From contig VSDK01020618.1 in the NCBI GenBank assembly GCA_009767595.1, positions 81,221 through 145,220 on the forward strand: a stretch of DNA of 64,000 bases. Direction: 5' to 3'. This stretch comes from Symbiodinium kawagutii (lineage: Eukaryota; Sar; Dinophyceae; Suessiales; Symbiodiniaceae). Positions within the stretch are counted from its first letter, which is position 1. Every line of letters begins with the position of its first letter. Position numbers and translations under genes: made by a program. The notes beneath the pieces were generated by a model that was not told the origin of the DNA, made no database searches, and worked only from the letters and a program-made list of their open reading frames with translations. Shown in pieces: positions 35,200 to 46,747 of this stretch.

Positions 35200-36500
35200 A
35201 AACAACAAACAAACATATTAATTTAGAATGTTTAGTGTGAAGAATTGTGAATAGTTGATATTTTGATGAATAAATGATTTTATGAAGCATAAATAAATTC
35301 CTTTTCACATGTTTGCTACCACTACCAGTCAGTTGTCGCACAGTCGAACAAATGAACCCAATACTTTGTGTTCTTAGACTGATTCTGGTACGGATAAACA
35401 ACAAACACAATACACAATTCTCTTACATGCTGTTGAACAAACCAATGCAATACAATATGTTTTTTTTACGAAAGGAAGTTTTGGTTCGGTTCAGTCAGTC
35501 AGCCAGTACTCAACCAGAACAGAACCAGGTCAATCTCTAGAACATGGGTTCCGAGTTATCTCATAATTGTGGGGCCAGAGAAATTGAGAAATAGATCACA
35601 AATGCTCAACTGGCATTTGCTTTCAACTGTTGAAGTCCAGACCCTGGAAACAACATGCAACGCTCAAATTGCTCAAATAGAAAGAGAGGGAGCATTGCAA
35701 CAGAAGCCACAAAATGTTACAGCTTGCATACATTACGAATTGATTTGTCCCAAGTGAATTAATGAAATGACAACGTTGGTTGCCATTGCAAGTGCAAGGA
35801 CTGTACAACGTAGCAAGGTTCAAATTACAAGCCGTCGCAGCCGTCGCAAAGGTTTTGATGCTTAACTGTTGATATCAAAATGGTCTGTTGATAAATAAAT
35901 CAGACAACTACAAGACATAAATGATAGTCAACTCAACCAATGTATCAACCATTGCAGTTTGCACTAGTGAATTCAATCCTGGTGAGTTTGATCATTCCAA
36001 CAGTTTATTTACAAACGAATGATGATAGCAAATGATCACAGAACATAACTAAACAAAACAACTAGTGTTAAGTTAACCTATGGGTATAAAACTATCATCA
36101 TCGTCTATCATCACGGAAAGAATCCTGAAACATTTTGATCAATTCAACAGAAATAAATGCAATATATTCACGTACAGATATAGTGGTACTGAGCCAGTGA
36201 TAAGCGATAAATTGTTACTGTTGCGTTTGCAATCAGTTTAAATATTCTAGAGTCACAATGTTTATGTCGATTGATTCTAAGTTTACATAAATATACATAT
36301 GCATCATTGCAAGGACATGATTTCTATCATTTGGTTTTGCTTTCTGGATGCACATGGGATTGTGAATCAGCTCAAAATTTACACGCATGGGACTCATAGG
36401 TTTATTGAGTGTACCTGAGTGGTACCATACATACCTATACCTATAATGATTCGTAATTTAAGATAACAATTCAATTAAGTATAGTGTAGTGTAGCAGTGT
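35200..36500. other. Intergenic DNA, no supported gene
   Basis: Several short frames on both strands (for example 35569-35757 plus and 35623-35823 minus) lack splice or compositional support. Confidence 0.4.
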
Positions 36501-36535
36501 AGCTGTAGTCGATTCATATTGTAGATGAAGCAAAG

Positions 36536-37388
36536 TCATGAACCCTGGCGCGGCTTTTGAAAATGATGCTCACACAAGTTGCATATGGCGTTGTGCCCGT
36601 TTGGACCAACCTCTGAGAAACGTTTCGGAATAAGACTGCCAATATTACTTGATGACAGCATGTCAAAGGAAGCAAACGACACTTTTGTCTCAGCAGCTCT
36701 TGCTGAGCATGAACAATGCCATGGTAAAAGACATAGTGCACAAGTAAATAAAGCTTCAGCGTCATCATCATTGAGTTCATGCTTTCCACACCAGATGCAT
36801 GGTTCCAATGAAATTGACTCGTTGCTTGTGGCATGTAACCGTGCCACTGCTGACTCCCACATCCTCTGACATCGACTTGCAATGCTGGGCAGCGCAGGAC
36901 GTTCCTTTGGACCACTTTTGTGTGGACGAACATGGATAGAGTGCAGAATAATTTCTGACGACCTGAAATCCATCAAGGAATGACGTGCTGGCACTAATGC
37001 CAAAATTTTTTCATCCTTTATCTCCACAACTCTTCCTGATAAAGCACTTGGAGATACATCTTTCCATGCCACCAACAAAATCACAGGAGTGTTGTTCACA
37101 TTGTATGAGGAGCAGCATGGTAGTTTCCTTGACACTGATACTGATGATGAAGACGGTTCAGCTGTGCCCTCGGACATAGACGGAGGCTCAGATTTGTTTG
37201 GATCCGTTGAATATGTGGCAACCATTGACAAAGAATATGGCCAAGGACCTCCGGGTGATCCTACAGCTTTCAGCAGGTTCAGTAACAGGTACGGGTATGC
37301 CGACAGCTTCCAAGAAGTCCTCTGTGATGAGTTGTTCATCGTCTTCTTCTGGACATTCTTTGACTTGATGTTTTGCACGTAGTTTCTC
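36536..37388 (-). CDS. PHD-finger protein, 3' part
   Basis: Exon a, 37388-37265 (acceptor atatgtcag), reads EKLRAKHQVKECPEEDDE and FLEAVGIPVPVTEP, with donor AGCT|gtagga in phase 1. Exon b begins near 37165 (acceptor ggcacag, compatible phase) and ends at TGA 36536. It contains NTPVILLVAWKDVSPSAL, GRVVEIKDEKILALVPAR and then a Cys4-His-Cys3 array: CIWC, 15 residues, CALC, four residues, H, two residues, C, about 43 residues, CNLC. This spacing is that of a PHD finger, which usually reads histone-tail lysine state in the nucleus. Upstream exons are not found. The first frame differs from the second, so either the proposed intron of about 100 bases or a frameshift is needed. Confidence 0.65.
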
Positions 37389-37429
37389 CTGACATATTTG
37401 GTGCTTGCTGACAACATATTTAAGATCGG

Positions 37430-38060
37430 ATTATAATATTTATAATTGTATGACTGTAGTGACTGTAGTGTACATAATGTAGTTGATTACTCGCCATATT
37501 GATACATACCTACAGATGTTAAATCGAAGCTATGAAGATTAAATGCTATATGAAACAACAAGCAGCTTCGAAATTTGAATATTATAACTTAAGTATTTTT
37601 TTTAACAATGTGGCACAATGACATTTAATAACACGCAAAAAATCTTAGTACGATGATTGTGTTTCCTGAAAAGATTATTGCACCTACATCAATCTACATC
37701 TACATACACATTAAAATAAAATGCTGTTGATGAGTTGATGATGATATATAGGCAGCATGCCCTGGTAACACCAACGTAAGAGATAATGATGTCCAGACTC
37801 GACCATGTCAACTCCCCACTATCAACAAACTGAACCAAGGACCAAGGATACTAGCTAGTTGGCATTGAACATTGTATCACATTTGTCAACGGAAATTAAG
37901 ATCAAATCATAGAGTGATAATGTATCAAATCAAAACCTACCTACTTTGTTATCATTAGTCGAATCATGAGTCCAGTCCAGTCCTTCGTGTCCGTCAATGC
38001 ACATTATGAACAAACCTGAATGAATTTAAGTCCTTAATTAACGACTCCAATGTCGAAACC
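37430..38060. other. Non-coding spacer
   Basis: No exon-like block seen. Confidence 0.45.
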
Positions 38061-38061
38061 A

Positions 38062-38180
38062 TATACTGACATCGCCGGTCCGTCGTTGTCAGTATACATG
38101 CTTGGGCGTCAGAAGATTCCTATCATATTCTTCAGGCCAAAATGAAATATCGACAACGACGGACCGTCGATGTCAGTATA
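38062..38180. mobile_element. MITE-like element with nested inverted repeats
   Basis: The left arm tatactgacatcgccggtc...cgtcgttgtc (38062-38090) is the inverted complement of the right arm gacaacgacggaccgtcgat...gtcagtata (38152-38180) with one mismatch over 29 bp. The left arm is itself bounded by tatactgac and gtcagtata, so a smaller hairpin is nested in it. There is no coding capacity. Confidence 0.75.
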
Positions 38181-38199
38181 CAAACTCTTTAGGATATGT

Positions 38200-39110
38200 G
38201 TTCACAGAAATGACTGACAATGGCTGACAATTGAATCACGCAATGAACAAAGACAAACATCAATGCTCGGATCATTCACACACTTTAACGTCAAAGCAAC
38301 ATGACTATACCAATACTCGAGGACTCGAGTGCTTGAAAAAACTTCATAGTGTTCAGTGTTCAGTGTTCATGGACCAAAGGGTTGAATTGAAAGAGCAAAG
38401 AAATTAACCGGACAACTTTGCAACAACTGAAATAGTCACGAATCAAAAATCTATTTCATTGGTTTTGTAAGTCCCGTTCAGACCGTCTCAGACCTGTTCA
38501 GAAACAACTGAGAGAGATAGACTCCTGATAGACTGATAGACTGTAGTTAGTATAACATAGTACAGCATGGCAAAGCACAGTATAGCATAGTAATGTCTTA
38601 GTATAGTATCATAGCATAGCATAATCAGCAAAATAACAAATAACAAAATAACAAAGATAAAGTATAGTATAGTATGGAATTCAATCGGAAAACTTAGTTA
38701 AAACAAATACGGTATCGTTTGAAATTGTCTAGTGTCTAGTAAGTAACTAGTAAGTATAGTTTTAAAAGTACTAGTACTATAGTACCGTTATAATATTCAG
38801 AGTAAAGTATAATCATATCATATTATAGTAAGTACATGTGTTGATATCATTGATATAGTACGGAAGTGTGTGTATACAATACAATGAACCATTGACCAGT
38901 GGACTGGACCAGTAACAAGTCGGTAGATTACTCTGAAAGCAATTACTATATTGGCTTTGACTCCTTTGACTATTGACTATTACACTATAGTTGATTTAAG
39001 TTTAATTTACTAAATGTAGTCTTTCTTGCTGCTGCAAGCATCTTAGCTATCATTCCAAACGATCCTACTATAACCCTACTTACTATAACCATACAATCAT
39101 ATCAGCCCCA
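38200..39110. other. Non-coding spacer
   Basis: AT-rich DNA with gtatagcatagta-like short repeats; no exon seen. Confidence 0.45.
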
Positions 39111-39128
39111 CCCCCCCAAGTCAGCAAT

Positions 39129-40890
39129 TCAATCCTCTATTGCTGTGGCCATCTCCGAATCTCGCTTGTCGAAGTCATCTGCAAACACTTCAATTGCGTC
39201 TGCCGCTTTCCATGTTTCGAAGTTTTCGTTTGCTTCATCGTCGGGAGACAGTTCTGCTTGAATGAGGAGACAGGTTGTTTCATCATCATCCAAATCCAAA
39301 GCTGTTATCAGGTCTGGGTCATTTGCAATCTGTCCCAGGATTGGTTTCACTGTTCGATCAACATCAACATCAACAGGGCCCGTATCAGCTGTAGCTTTTG
39401 AGGAGGAGGAGGAGGATGCGGAAGTGGAAGCTATACCAGGACCAGCACTCTCTCTGTAACGCGAGTGGATATCATCGATTTGCTTCTGTAGTGATCTTAC
39501 TTTTGCAATCACATTCTTGACGATAGTACGTTTTTTTTGATACTCTTCTTCATCTGAATCTGTATCGTCTTCTTCGGCATTAGCCTTATCCTCATCCTCA
39601 TCCCTTTTTCTTGCAGTTCGTCGTCGTTTTGCTGAAGAGGAGGAAAGAGTCTGCCGTAGCTGGAGATCTAGCAAGGGTTTCTTTTCTGATTTGCTGCACG
39701 TAGCGTAGATCTGGTCATTCTCAAGGTTGAAGTGCCAAGTGAGCACATACGAAGATACCTTGGTTACTTACTTGACCGATCTTGACCGTATAGCTGTTAG
39801 CCGTCGGTCCGCCGGTCGACTCACTGCAACCCCGTGCTTCATGGCTGGCTGATATTGATACTGACTGATGTGACAAATATATATGGCAAGTTTGCGTGAT
39901 CGTTAACATCACTGAATCCGACCCAACCTACCCCAACCCCGACCCATGCTGTAAGTAACATACGGGAATGAGCACAAGTTCACGCGAATGTTACATCACC
40001 TCACACCTCACTCATCCCAGCCCTCATCTCACCACTTCAAACAAACAAATTGGTTGACTACAAGTTGATTATATGTAAAATGTGAAACATCACCGTCACT
40101 GACAGGTACCAGGTAATACTCTACTCACTAGTCATTACTCAGGCTCTACTCTGATTCCGCTTTGGACTCTACTTTGCTTTGTCTTGTCTAGAGTCTTTAT
40201 AGACTATAGCTTTTAGGCCTCTATAACTCCATGGCCTCTATAGCCTCTATAGTGGCTCAAAACTCTTTGCTACGATGCAGTGCTTTGCTTCATTGCCAAC
40301 TTCACTGCTTGACTCCTCCATGACCCCAGGATGCCAACACAATACTTCATTGGTTCGACAAGTGATCAGACACAATTAACCGAATAATATCAAAAAAAAC
40401 AGTTTCAAGGTCGATGTTCAATAATTGTATATTGAACTGAACTGATATCTTCGTAGGCTGGCTGACGGCATACAGATGAACAAGTTGGTCTCATGTGAGT
40501 GGCCTCGACCAACCAACTTCATATTTGCAAGCAAGTTGCCTTGTCCTCAACGCCAGCATCAGCGTCTTGCCCAGAGTCGTGCCCTCTACCCAAGGTCATG
40601 GACACATCATCATATAGTTTTGCAAACAAGTTTATGCTTGATGTAACAGTGGGTGGATCTGAAACCACCAAAACGAAGTCCACATCCTTCACACCCAGGT
40701 TCTCAATACGCCCACTCCAGATTTCTTTGGATTCTGATATACACAGTACAGTCAGCTTTGTCAGCATGGCAAGTGAATAGTTCTTGTCCGAAATCACCCA
40801 AGCATCTCCATGATGTCTCATCTCCCCAAAGCAAATGCAGAGACCAGCCGATATTGTTTTCAAAGCTCTGTGTAATTTCACGGATTGAGC
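39129..40890 (-). CDS. Two exons of an acidic, coiled-coil-like nuclear-type protein
   Basis: Exon 40890-40519 (acceptor tttgcctag) reads KLHRALKTISAGLCICFG, HHGDAWVISDKNYSLAML and VKDVDFVLVVSDPPTVTS. A second frame in the same exon (SIREITQSFENNIGWSLH) is also open for 60 codons, so the frame is not certain. Exon 39719-39129 reads NDQIYATCSKSEKKPLLD, a basic cluster AKRRRTARKR (nuclear-localisation-like), an acidic stretch EEDDTDSDEEEYQKK, a short helix VRSLQKQIDDIHSRYRES and an acidic end EMATAIED-stop. Whether the two exons are spliced together is not proven. Function unknown; the acidic/basic layout suggests a nuclear or chromatin protein, which is inference. Confidence 0.5.
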
Positions 40891-41243
40891 CTAGGCAAAT
40901 CACTTGTATCAGTCGTTATACGAATGTGGACCGTCAACCCTGACACGATATGCAAAAAAAAACACATTGAACTTAATATATAGGTTTGTTTCAATGGAAT
41001 TGATGATGATTCGATGATGATGAATGATGATGATTGTCATATTGTCAAATTATCAATCAATATTAAATCCAACGTGTGTGATGCATGCATGATACTCCTC
41101 CTCCTGTCCCATTTTACTTGATTACACTTCCAAGTTCAACCAACAGTAAAAGAATTTATGAGTCTGATTAAATATCCCGAGTATCTTTGGATATTGGATA
41201 CTACTTGATATCAATTGGATATGTCCTCTCGAATTGAATTGTT

Positions 41244-41297
41244 TTATGAAGAGATGTCGTTGTTGAGGTGTTGGGACCGGAGTACCAACAAAGTCAC
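41244..41297 (-). CDS. Terminal exon following 43638-43407
   Basis: A very good acceptor (ctgttcttttcag) precedes VTLLVLRSQHLNNDISS-stop in the phase left by the gtaagt donor at 43407. The alternative frame (GDFVGTPVPTPQQRHLFI) is open longer but out of phase. Short, so moderate confidence. Confidence 0.5.
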   Translation of the reverse strand: MTLLVLRSQHLNNDISS

Positions 41298-41479
41298 CTG
41301 AAAAGAACAGAATAGAATCACAGAAAGAAAAGAACTCAAATAGAAGCCATAAGATCACAAACCATAGAATCTTGAGTGTGAAATATTGCACACTGAATGT
41401 CAACCAATCAGATCCATTGATCAATTGAATCAAGAACAAAAATGACTCTGACTGTGACCGTAGAAGCAATCAACCCAAC

Positions 41480-42240
41480 CCACTAATCAACTATTGTTGC
41501 CACAAACATGTCCAACTGTGACTGTTAGGCTGCTAGGCTGTGTGGTATCGAATATGTAATACATATATATATGTATTCATTTTGCTAATCAGGAAACTGG
41601 TGAATCTAACGATGATAACTATAACTACGACTAACTATAGTAACTGAGTCCCGGACTTATGTTGTTGACGGATGGAAAAACTCTTGTCAGTTCAGTCAGT
41701 TTATCAAATCTCTTAAAATCTGTCATGTTCTCAGGCTGACTATCGGACTGGCAGGCTACGATTATTTTGTTTTGTGATATAGTGATGTTCATTCCATGTC
41801 ATCAATAGTGCCTAGTCTACTATACGTTCCTGATAGTCATCAGCTTAGATACAAACTGCTTTAGACCGTCTATTGTAAGCCCTATTCTACTAATGCCCTA
41901 CTGGTGGACTCCATATTGGGCTCACAAGATAAAATGCGACTGTGTCTGTGACTGTGACAGCATATGTTGTTAACACGCCGTGGCAACAGGCAACGTATGT
42001 TTGCATTTTCATTCTGTCAGTCAGACTGTCAACTGTCAACCAATCGTGGATGGTCATCATTGGATAGATCCTTGTATCAGAACCGAAGCGCATATCACAA
42101 AGGAAAACATATCCAGCAATGGTTTTTTTGATCCATAGTCGAATTGTCGAATTGCCGATGACCCACGGCTCATGGACCATGACCATGACCAAATAAATTA
42201 GCATCATCATCAAATCATCAATCATCACCATCGATGGACC
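41480..42240. other. Intron DNA
   Basis: No exon-like block seen within this part of the 43407-41297 intron. Confidence 0.4.
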
Positions 42241-42242
42241 AT

Positions 42243-42605
42243 CATTGTCATCATCATCATCATCATCATCATGATTCATCATCATCATGATTCATCATCA
42301 TCGTCATCATCATCAACATCATCGTCAGAATCATCATCATCATCGTCATCATCATCATCGTGGTCATCATCATCATCATCCTCATCATCATCCTCATCAT
42401 CCTCATCATCCTCATCATCATCATCCTCATCATCCTCATCATCCTCATCTTCATCCTCGTCCTCCTCCTCATCATCATCAGCATCATCATCCCCATCATC
42501 ATCCCCATCATCATCATCACCATCCTCATCATCATCATCATCCCCATCATCATCATCCTCATCATCAATCATCAATCATCAATCATCAATCATCAATCAT
42601 CAAGC
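42243..42605. repeat. (TCATCC/TCATCA)n microsatellite inside an intron
   Basis: About 360 bp of trinucleotide repeat with a tcaatca tail. All frames on both strands are open (poly-Ser, poly-Asp, poly-Met or poly-His), which is purely the repeat. Confidence 0.95.
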
Positions 42606-42659
42606 ATCTAGTCAGAACAGTCAGAAAGAACTTGTCTAGTCGGTTGGAATAGCAATGTG

Positions 42660-43400
42660 TGACCTGTGTGACCAGCTTTTGATCACGTTTTTGATTCCAA
42701 TTAGATGTAACAACTGTAACAACTGCAGCGACTTGATAATTGATAGCGATAAACCTTGATTCCTTGATCCTCCTCTATATCGATGATCGATATCCAAAGA
42801 TCAACGATCCAGTCCTGATGATTAAACGAAAACTTTTCCACTTACACAGTCATCGTGAGATTAATCAGAAAATCAGCACATGGTTTCGAGTTGTCTCTTA
42901 GTACTTACTCAGGTGGTAAGTCGGTAAGCGGTAAGTAAGTCAAGTAGGTTGATAAATTTGCTGATAGGACTAAAAGGATGATTTATCATCATATCACAGT
43001 CACAGCATTTTACCACAGTCACATACAAACAGTTATTCCTTCATTCACTTGGTGACCCGTGAATCTTGAACTGAGACTGGTGGTATATTCTATACACAAC
43101 TGTAACAATGTAACACACCACCTATCAAAATGAATGAATAATTAAAAACTATGTTTGACATGATATGTGATTTGAAATCACATGACATATGATATGATGT
43201 GATAATGATGTAAATTCATTTGACATGAATCAAAAAATATCAAACAGATAAAATTATATTCATGATATTCATGCAAATGTGTCATTCATTGTCAATCACT
43301 CTACAACTTAAAACCTGCAACTTTACATGTTTCCAAAATACTAAAATACTAAGTCTTATGTCTAAGTAGCATACGCCCACTTCTGCCCATTTCCATCTCC
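42660..43400. other. Intron DNA
   Basis: AT-rich; nothing recognised. Confidence 0.4.
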
Positions 43401-43406
43401 ACTTAC

Positions 43407-43638
43407 AAGTTCTGAATCAAAGGGTAAGCTCTGCTGACAAGCACTTCGCAAGCTCCATGCATCAACTGCTTGATCAGAAGGAGGCTTGATGCGGGTGAAG
43501 TCGATGGACTCACTGAAACGATCGCCGTTGTTGAGCACGTTCTCAAAAGCAGGCTTATAGTTTGATATGGAATCCTGATTGTAAGCAACGAGGTAGGTGA
43601 GAGTAGTAGCAGTCAGAGTAGGGTCCATCATCCATCGC
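43407..43638 (-). CDS. Internal exon of the transposase-region gene
   Basis: Acceptor gtgattag and donor GAACTT|gtaagt. It reads RWMMDPTLTATTLTYLVA, SISNYKPAFENVLNNGDR and PPSDQAVDAWSLRSACQQ. Incoming phase 2 fits an upstream donor GTCAT|gtgagtg near 43700, which would give SSFVM-RWMMDPT across the junction. No named domain; it lies downstream of the hAT-like core and may be its C-terminal region. Confidence 0.6.
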
Positions 43639-43699
43639 CTAATCACCAAAACAAAACAATACTACTTTTGAGTAGGTGGAAGTGGAAAAGTCATACTCA

Positions 43700-44698
43700 C
43701 TCACATGACGAAACTTGAGAGCGAACATTCGTTCATAATTGATTTATCTTGTTCTCCATTGAAAATTATTATGTGATAGGTAATATGTCTCAACCAACTC
43801 GATCAATGTGTTTTTAATCAGTCCATTGGTCAAATCCCTGTCCTGAACCATGGCCAAGGCAGCATGTTTCACTTGTGACCATTTGCGCGGAGCACCGCGA
43901 ACTCCAACCTTCAATTCTTTTTTGGCATTTGCTCTTGCAGACAACAATGGTAAACCAATATTTCTGCAGCGTGTGCTGATTGCCTTTATAAGCGAATTGT
44001 ATCCCTCGTTCACCGCGACATCCCCTTTGCCAGTCGCTGCCCAGCTGGTAATGAGCGAGTGAAGAAGTGAACCTATTGTTCCATTCGCTGCACACTGACA
44101 AAACTCGTCATAACATAAGCCTCTGAGTTTTCGTGTGTTGGCTTCAAGTTTTTCGTGAGGAGTGTCAATGATGAACTTGGCCAAAGTTTTGCGTTCGGAA
44201 CATGGTTGATCGGGTGGCAACTTGGTTAAGATAAACAACGCTGCTGGTAGTCGCTTGCAATCGGACACAATTCTTCTACTGTAAGAAGCAAAATGGTGAA
44301 GGTTCAAGTTGACCCCCAGTTCCAGAACATCTGACAGTTCAACAGGAAAATCGTCTGGACATTCACGAAGAGCAAGGCTAATGTCTCTGGCCCACAGTTT
44401 AGCATTAAAGGAACCCAGACTCGCCATTTCCTGCGCAAGTGCCTTTGCTTTACCATGAACCATGAGTTCCAAAACATTGCATCGATTGGATGTTCGGATG
44501 AATGCAAAGTGATGAGTCAGCGGTTCCCGAGATCGACTTGAGATTTGAAGGGCGATCCACCACATCGGGTTGAGTGTTGCGGCTATTGCTTCTCGTCGCC
44601 ATCTTCCAAGCCTGGACCTATACTCTGCATATTCTTCAGCAGATGGTTCATCCAAGGTACCAGATGCCTCAGAGCTCAGGGCACAGACCTGACTTGGT
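43700..44698 (-). CDS. Large exon, probable C-terminal part of hAT-like transposase or partner
   Basis: Begins after acceptor accaagtcag with VCALSSEASGTLDEPSAE. Continues YRSRLGRWRREAIAATLN, PMWWIALQISSRSREPLT, SFNAKLWARDISLALREC, RKLRGLCYDEFCQCAANG and SARANAKKELKVGVRGAP, open for more than 300 codons. It is the largest uninterrupted exon here and mostly helical. A last small piece to 43700 (NECSLSSFVM) must be joined by a short intron or frameshift near 43800. It lies between the RNase H-like exon and the 43638 exon on the same strand, which suggests one gene. I cannot identify a domain with certainty. Confidence 0.55.
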
Positions 44699-44998
44699 GA
44701 GATGAGATGACTGAGATGACTTGACACCATTTGATATGTGACTGTGACTGTGACCACTCGTTTGAGCGTACTCGTTGTGACCATTGTGGTTGTTTGTTTT
44801 GTAATGGAAAATGGTTAAAGTAAAGTAGTCAATCATGAGTCATGAGTAAGAAGTCATAGGTCCATAGGCCGTAAGCTTTACAGCAAACCGCCAAACTAAA
44901 AATTGCGACGGTGCATGAATGTGTATGGTAATGTCGGTGACACTGATGATGATGGATGGATTTAATAATGCACATGATTGGATTGGTCTGATTGGCAC

Positions 44999-45032
44999 TG
45001 ATCATTCTAAATGATCAGTTAGAATGATCAGC
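44999..45032. repeat. Inverted repeat/hairpin
   Basis: ctgatcattctaa, a short middle atgatcag, then ttagaatgatcag. The arms pair perfectly over 13 bp. It is upstream of the exon starting at 44698 on the minus strand. Confidence 0.75.
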
Positions 45033-45039
45033 ATTTATT

Positions 45040-45870
45040 CCTCTGATTATGTCAGTTATTAGTAGCAATGGTTTCTGATGGGTATGGTTGTTAGTTGTTG
45101 ACAAGTTGTTTGTTGACTTGACTCGACTCATTATTTTCATTCAGACCACGGCCATCGGTCAATGCCAGCCATGGAACGAGAAACCGTAACAGTATGTAAT
45201 CTGCAATCAGAAGTTTGAGATGACAAGTTGTAGTTGTAGTACATCTAATTCAAAAATAAAGTGTGTTGCCTTGACGTTTGTAAACTTACATATATTGATA
45301 CGACATAAAAGCATAATATAATGAAAGTGTTTACAATAATGTCGGCTAGTCAGTCAGATGATCTGATGATGCCTGATGGTCTTTGATGGTTCGTAGTAAA
45401 TGAGTTAGTGGTTAGGTTAACACGGTAAGCAATGCAATAGTTTGAATTCGTTGCTGGTTGATGTTGCGTAGGAGTTCACGAGTATAATATTACATTAAAT
45501 ATGAATATGAATGACATGAATGACAATTATTTTATTAACAACTGATAAAATGATTTGTTACTTCATACAACTAACTTACAATCCTTTCATGTCCGTTCAT
45601 GCTTGTCAACCAGGGAAGAATGATAGTGTCAGTTAGTCTTAGTCTTAGTGTTAGTATGATTAATCAATGCATGGTTGTTGTTATTTGATGTTGCTAAAAA
45701 TGGTTGTCCAGTTGTCCATGATATCGCATCATGTAAGGGGTTATATGTGGGTAAAGTTTTTTTTGTAATGAATAAAAATCATCATCAATCACCAATAAGT
45801 ACATGTTGTATTGTATTGTATTGTCGTCTATTGTGCTTCCAACTGTTTGATTGAGTCATTGACCTCAGGT
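45040..45870. other. Intron or intergenic DNA
   Basis: AT-rich; no exon seen. Confidence 0.4.
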
Positions 45871-45886
45871 TGACCTCACCTCCTAT

Positions 45887-46048
45887 TCAACCAACCCACA
45901 ACTTCCCACAAACCATCTTCGCCATCGCGCATCCTAAGCTGAAACAACTTTTGCAAGGTAGAGTTGCATCACATTTGTTGCGGCCATCTTCCTTGCCAGT
46001 GCCAGTAGCAATCTTCGGTCCAATGTGTTCTCCAGCACCGCCTGACAA
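45887..46048 (-). CDS. Terminal exon with LSGG-G-H start and Cys-rich end
   Basis: After acceptor gattgtgcaag it reads LSGGAGEHIGPKIATGTG, KEDGRNKCDATLPCKSCF, SLGCAMAKMVCGKLWVG-stop; 54 codons including the stop, phase 0. Five Cys (C, C-x2-C, C, C) could form a zinc site (inference). A related exon start, LSGGSGKHEAL, is at 48840. It may terminate the transcript that includes the transposase-like exon at 47727-46748. Confidence 0.5.
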   Translation of the reverse strand: MSGGAGEHIGPKIATGTGKEDGRNKCDATLPCKSCFSLGCAMAKMVCGKLWVG

Positions 46049-46109
46049 CTTGCACAATCAAACGGGTCAGGGACTGTGCAGGCAGGGAGACTGTTAGCCA
46101 TAGTAATCG

Positions 46110-46740
46110 TAACAGGACACGACGGTCAGACAGTCAGTGTATATACTGTCCAGTCTATTGTATAATAATGTAATGCTGCAATGTATCTGTACTAGGTAGT
46201 AGTGACTGTGACTGTGACAGTCATACAGGCAGTGACAAATGTGACGGCGGTCTGATTGTAATAATACCAAACTAGCCAAACTATACCCTTTGCAAGCCTT
46301 CGCAACCCCAAGTGGCATCAGTACGGTTGGTGGTATGACACGAGGACAATAGGAGGCAGTCAGCCGGGCCGCAACGAACTCTATGAGGAACCTAACGTGA
46401 CTAGTAAATAGTGATTGATATGACATGTGGGTAAAGTGGCGAAGTAGTGGTCAGTGGTTGGAAATGGTATCAAAAATCATTGACAGTCTGACAACCTCGC
46501 TCACATTGCTTCGTATGTTTGATTGACTGAGCCCTCCTTGCTTGATTGCTTGGTTTAGTGTTTTCCATGTTTATAGAGATATTTATTTACAAGTATATTA
46601 AGTATATGTGTGTGTGTGTGCTGTGTATACCGAAACTAAATACATACACATTTGACATAGAATTACGCATGTACAAAAATACTTATAAACAATTTTGGTC
46701 TTTTGGTCTGCTGACAGTCCTGCCTGAACTACATTAGTAC
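46110..46740. other. Intron/spacer
   Basis: No exon seen; includes a short (TG)n tract near 46607. Confidence 0.4.
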
Positions 46741-46747
46741 GTCTTCT

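Noticed and set aside
41122-41300. Longer frame GDFVGTPVPTPQQRHL after the 41297 acceptor
   Set aside because: Out of phase with the strong gtaagt donor at 43407; the shorter in-phase frame was preferred.
42243-42605. Long open frames on both strands (poly-Ser, poly-Asp, poly-Met, poly-His)
   Set aside because: Produced entirely by the TCATCC/TCATCA microsatellite inside an intron.
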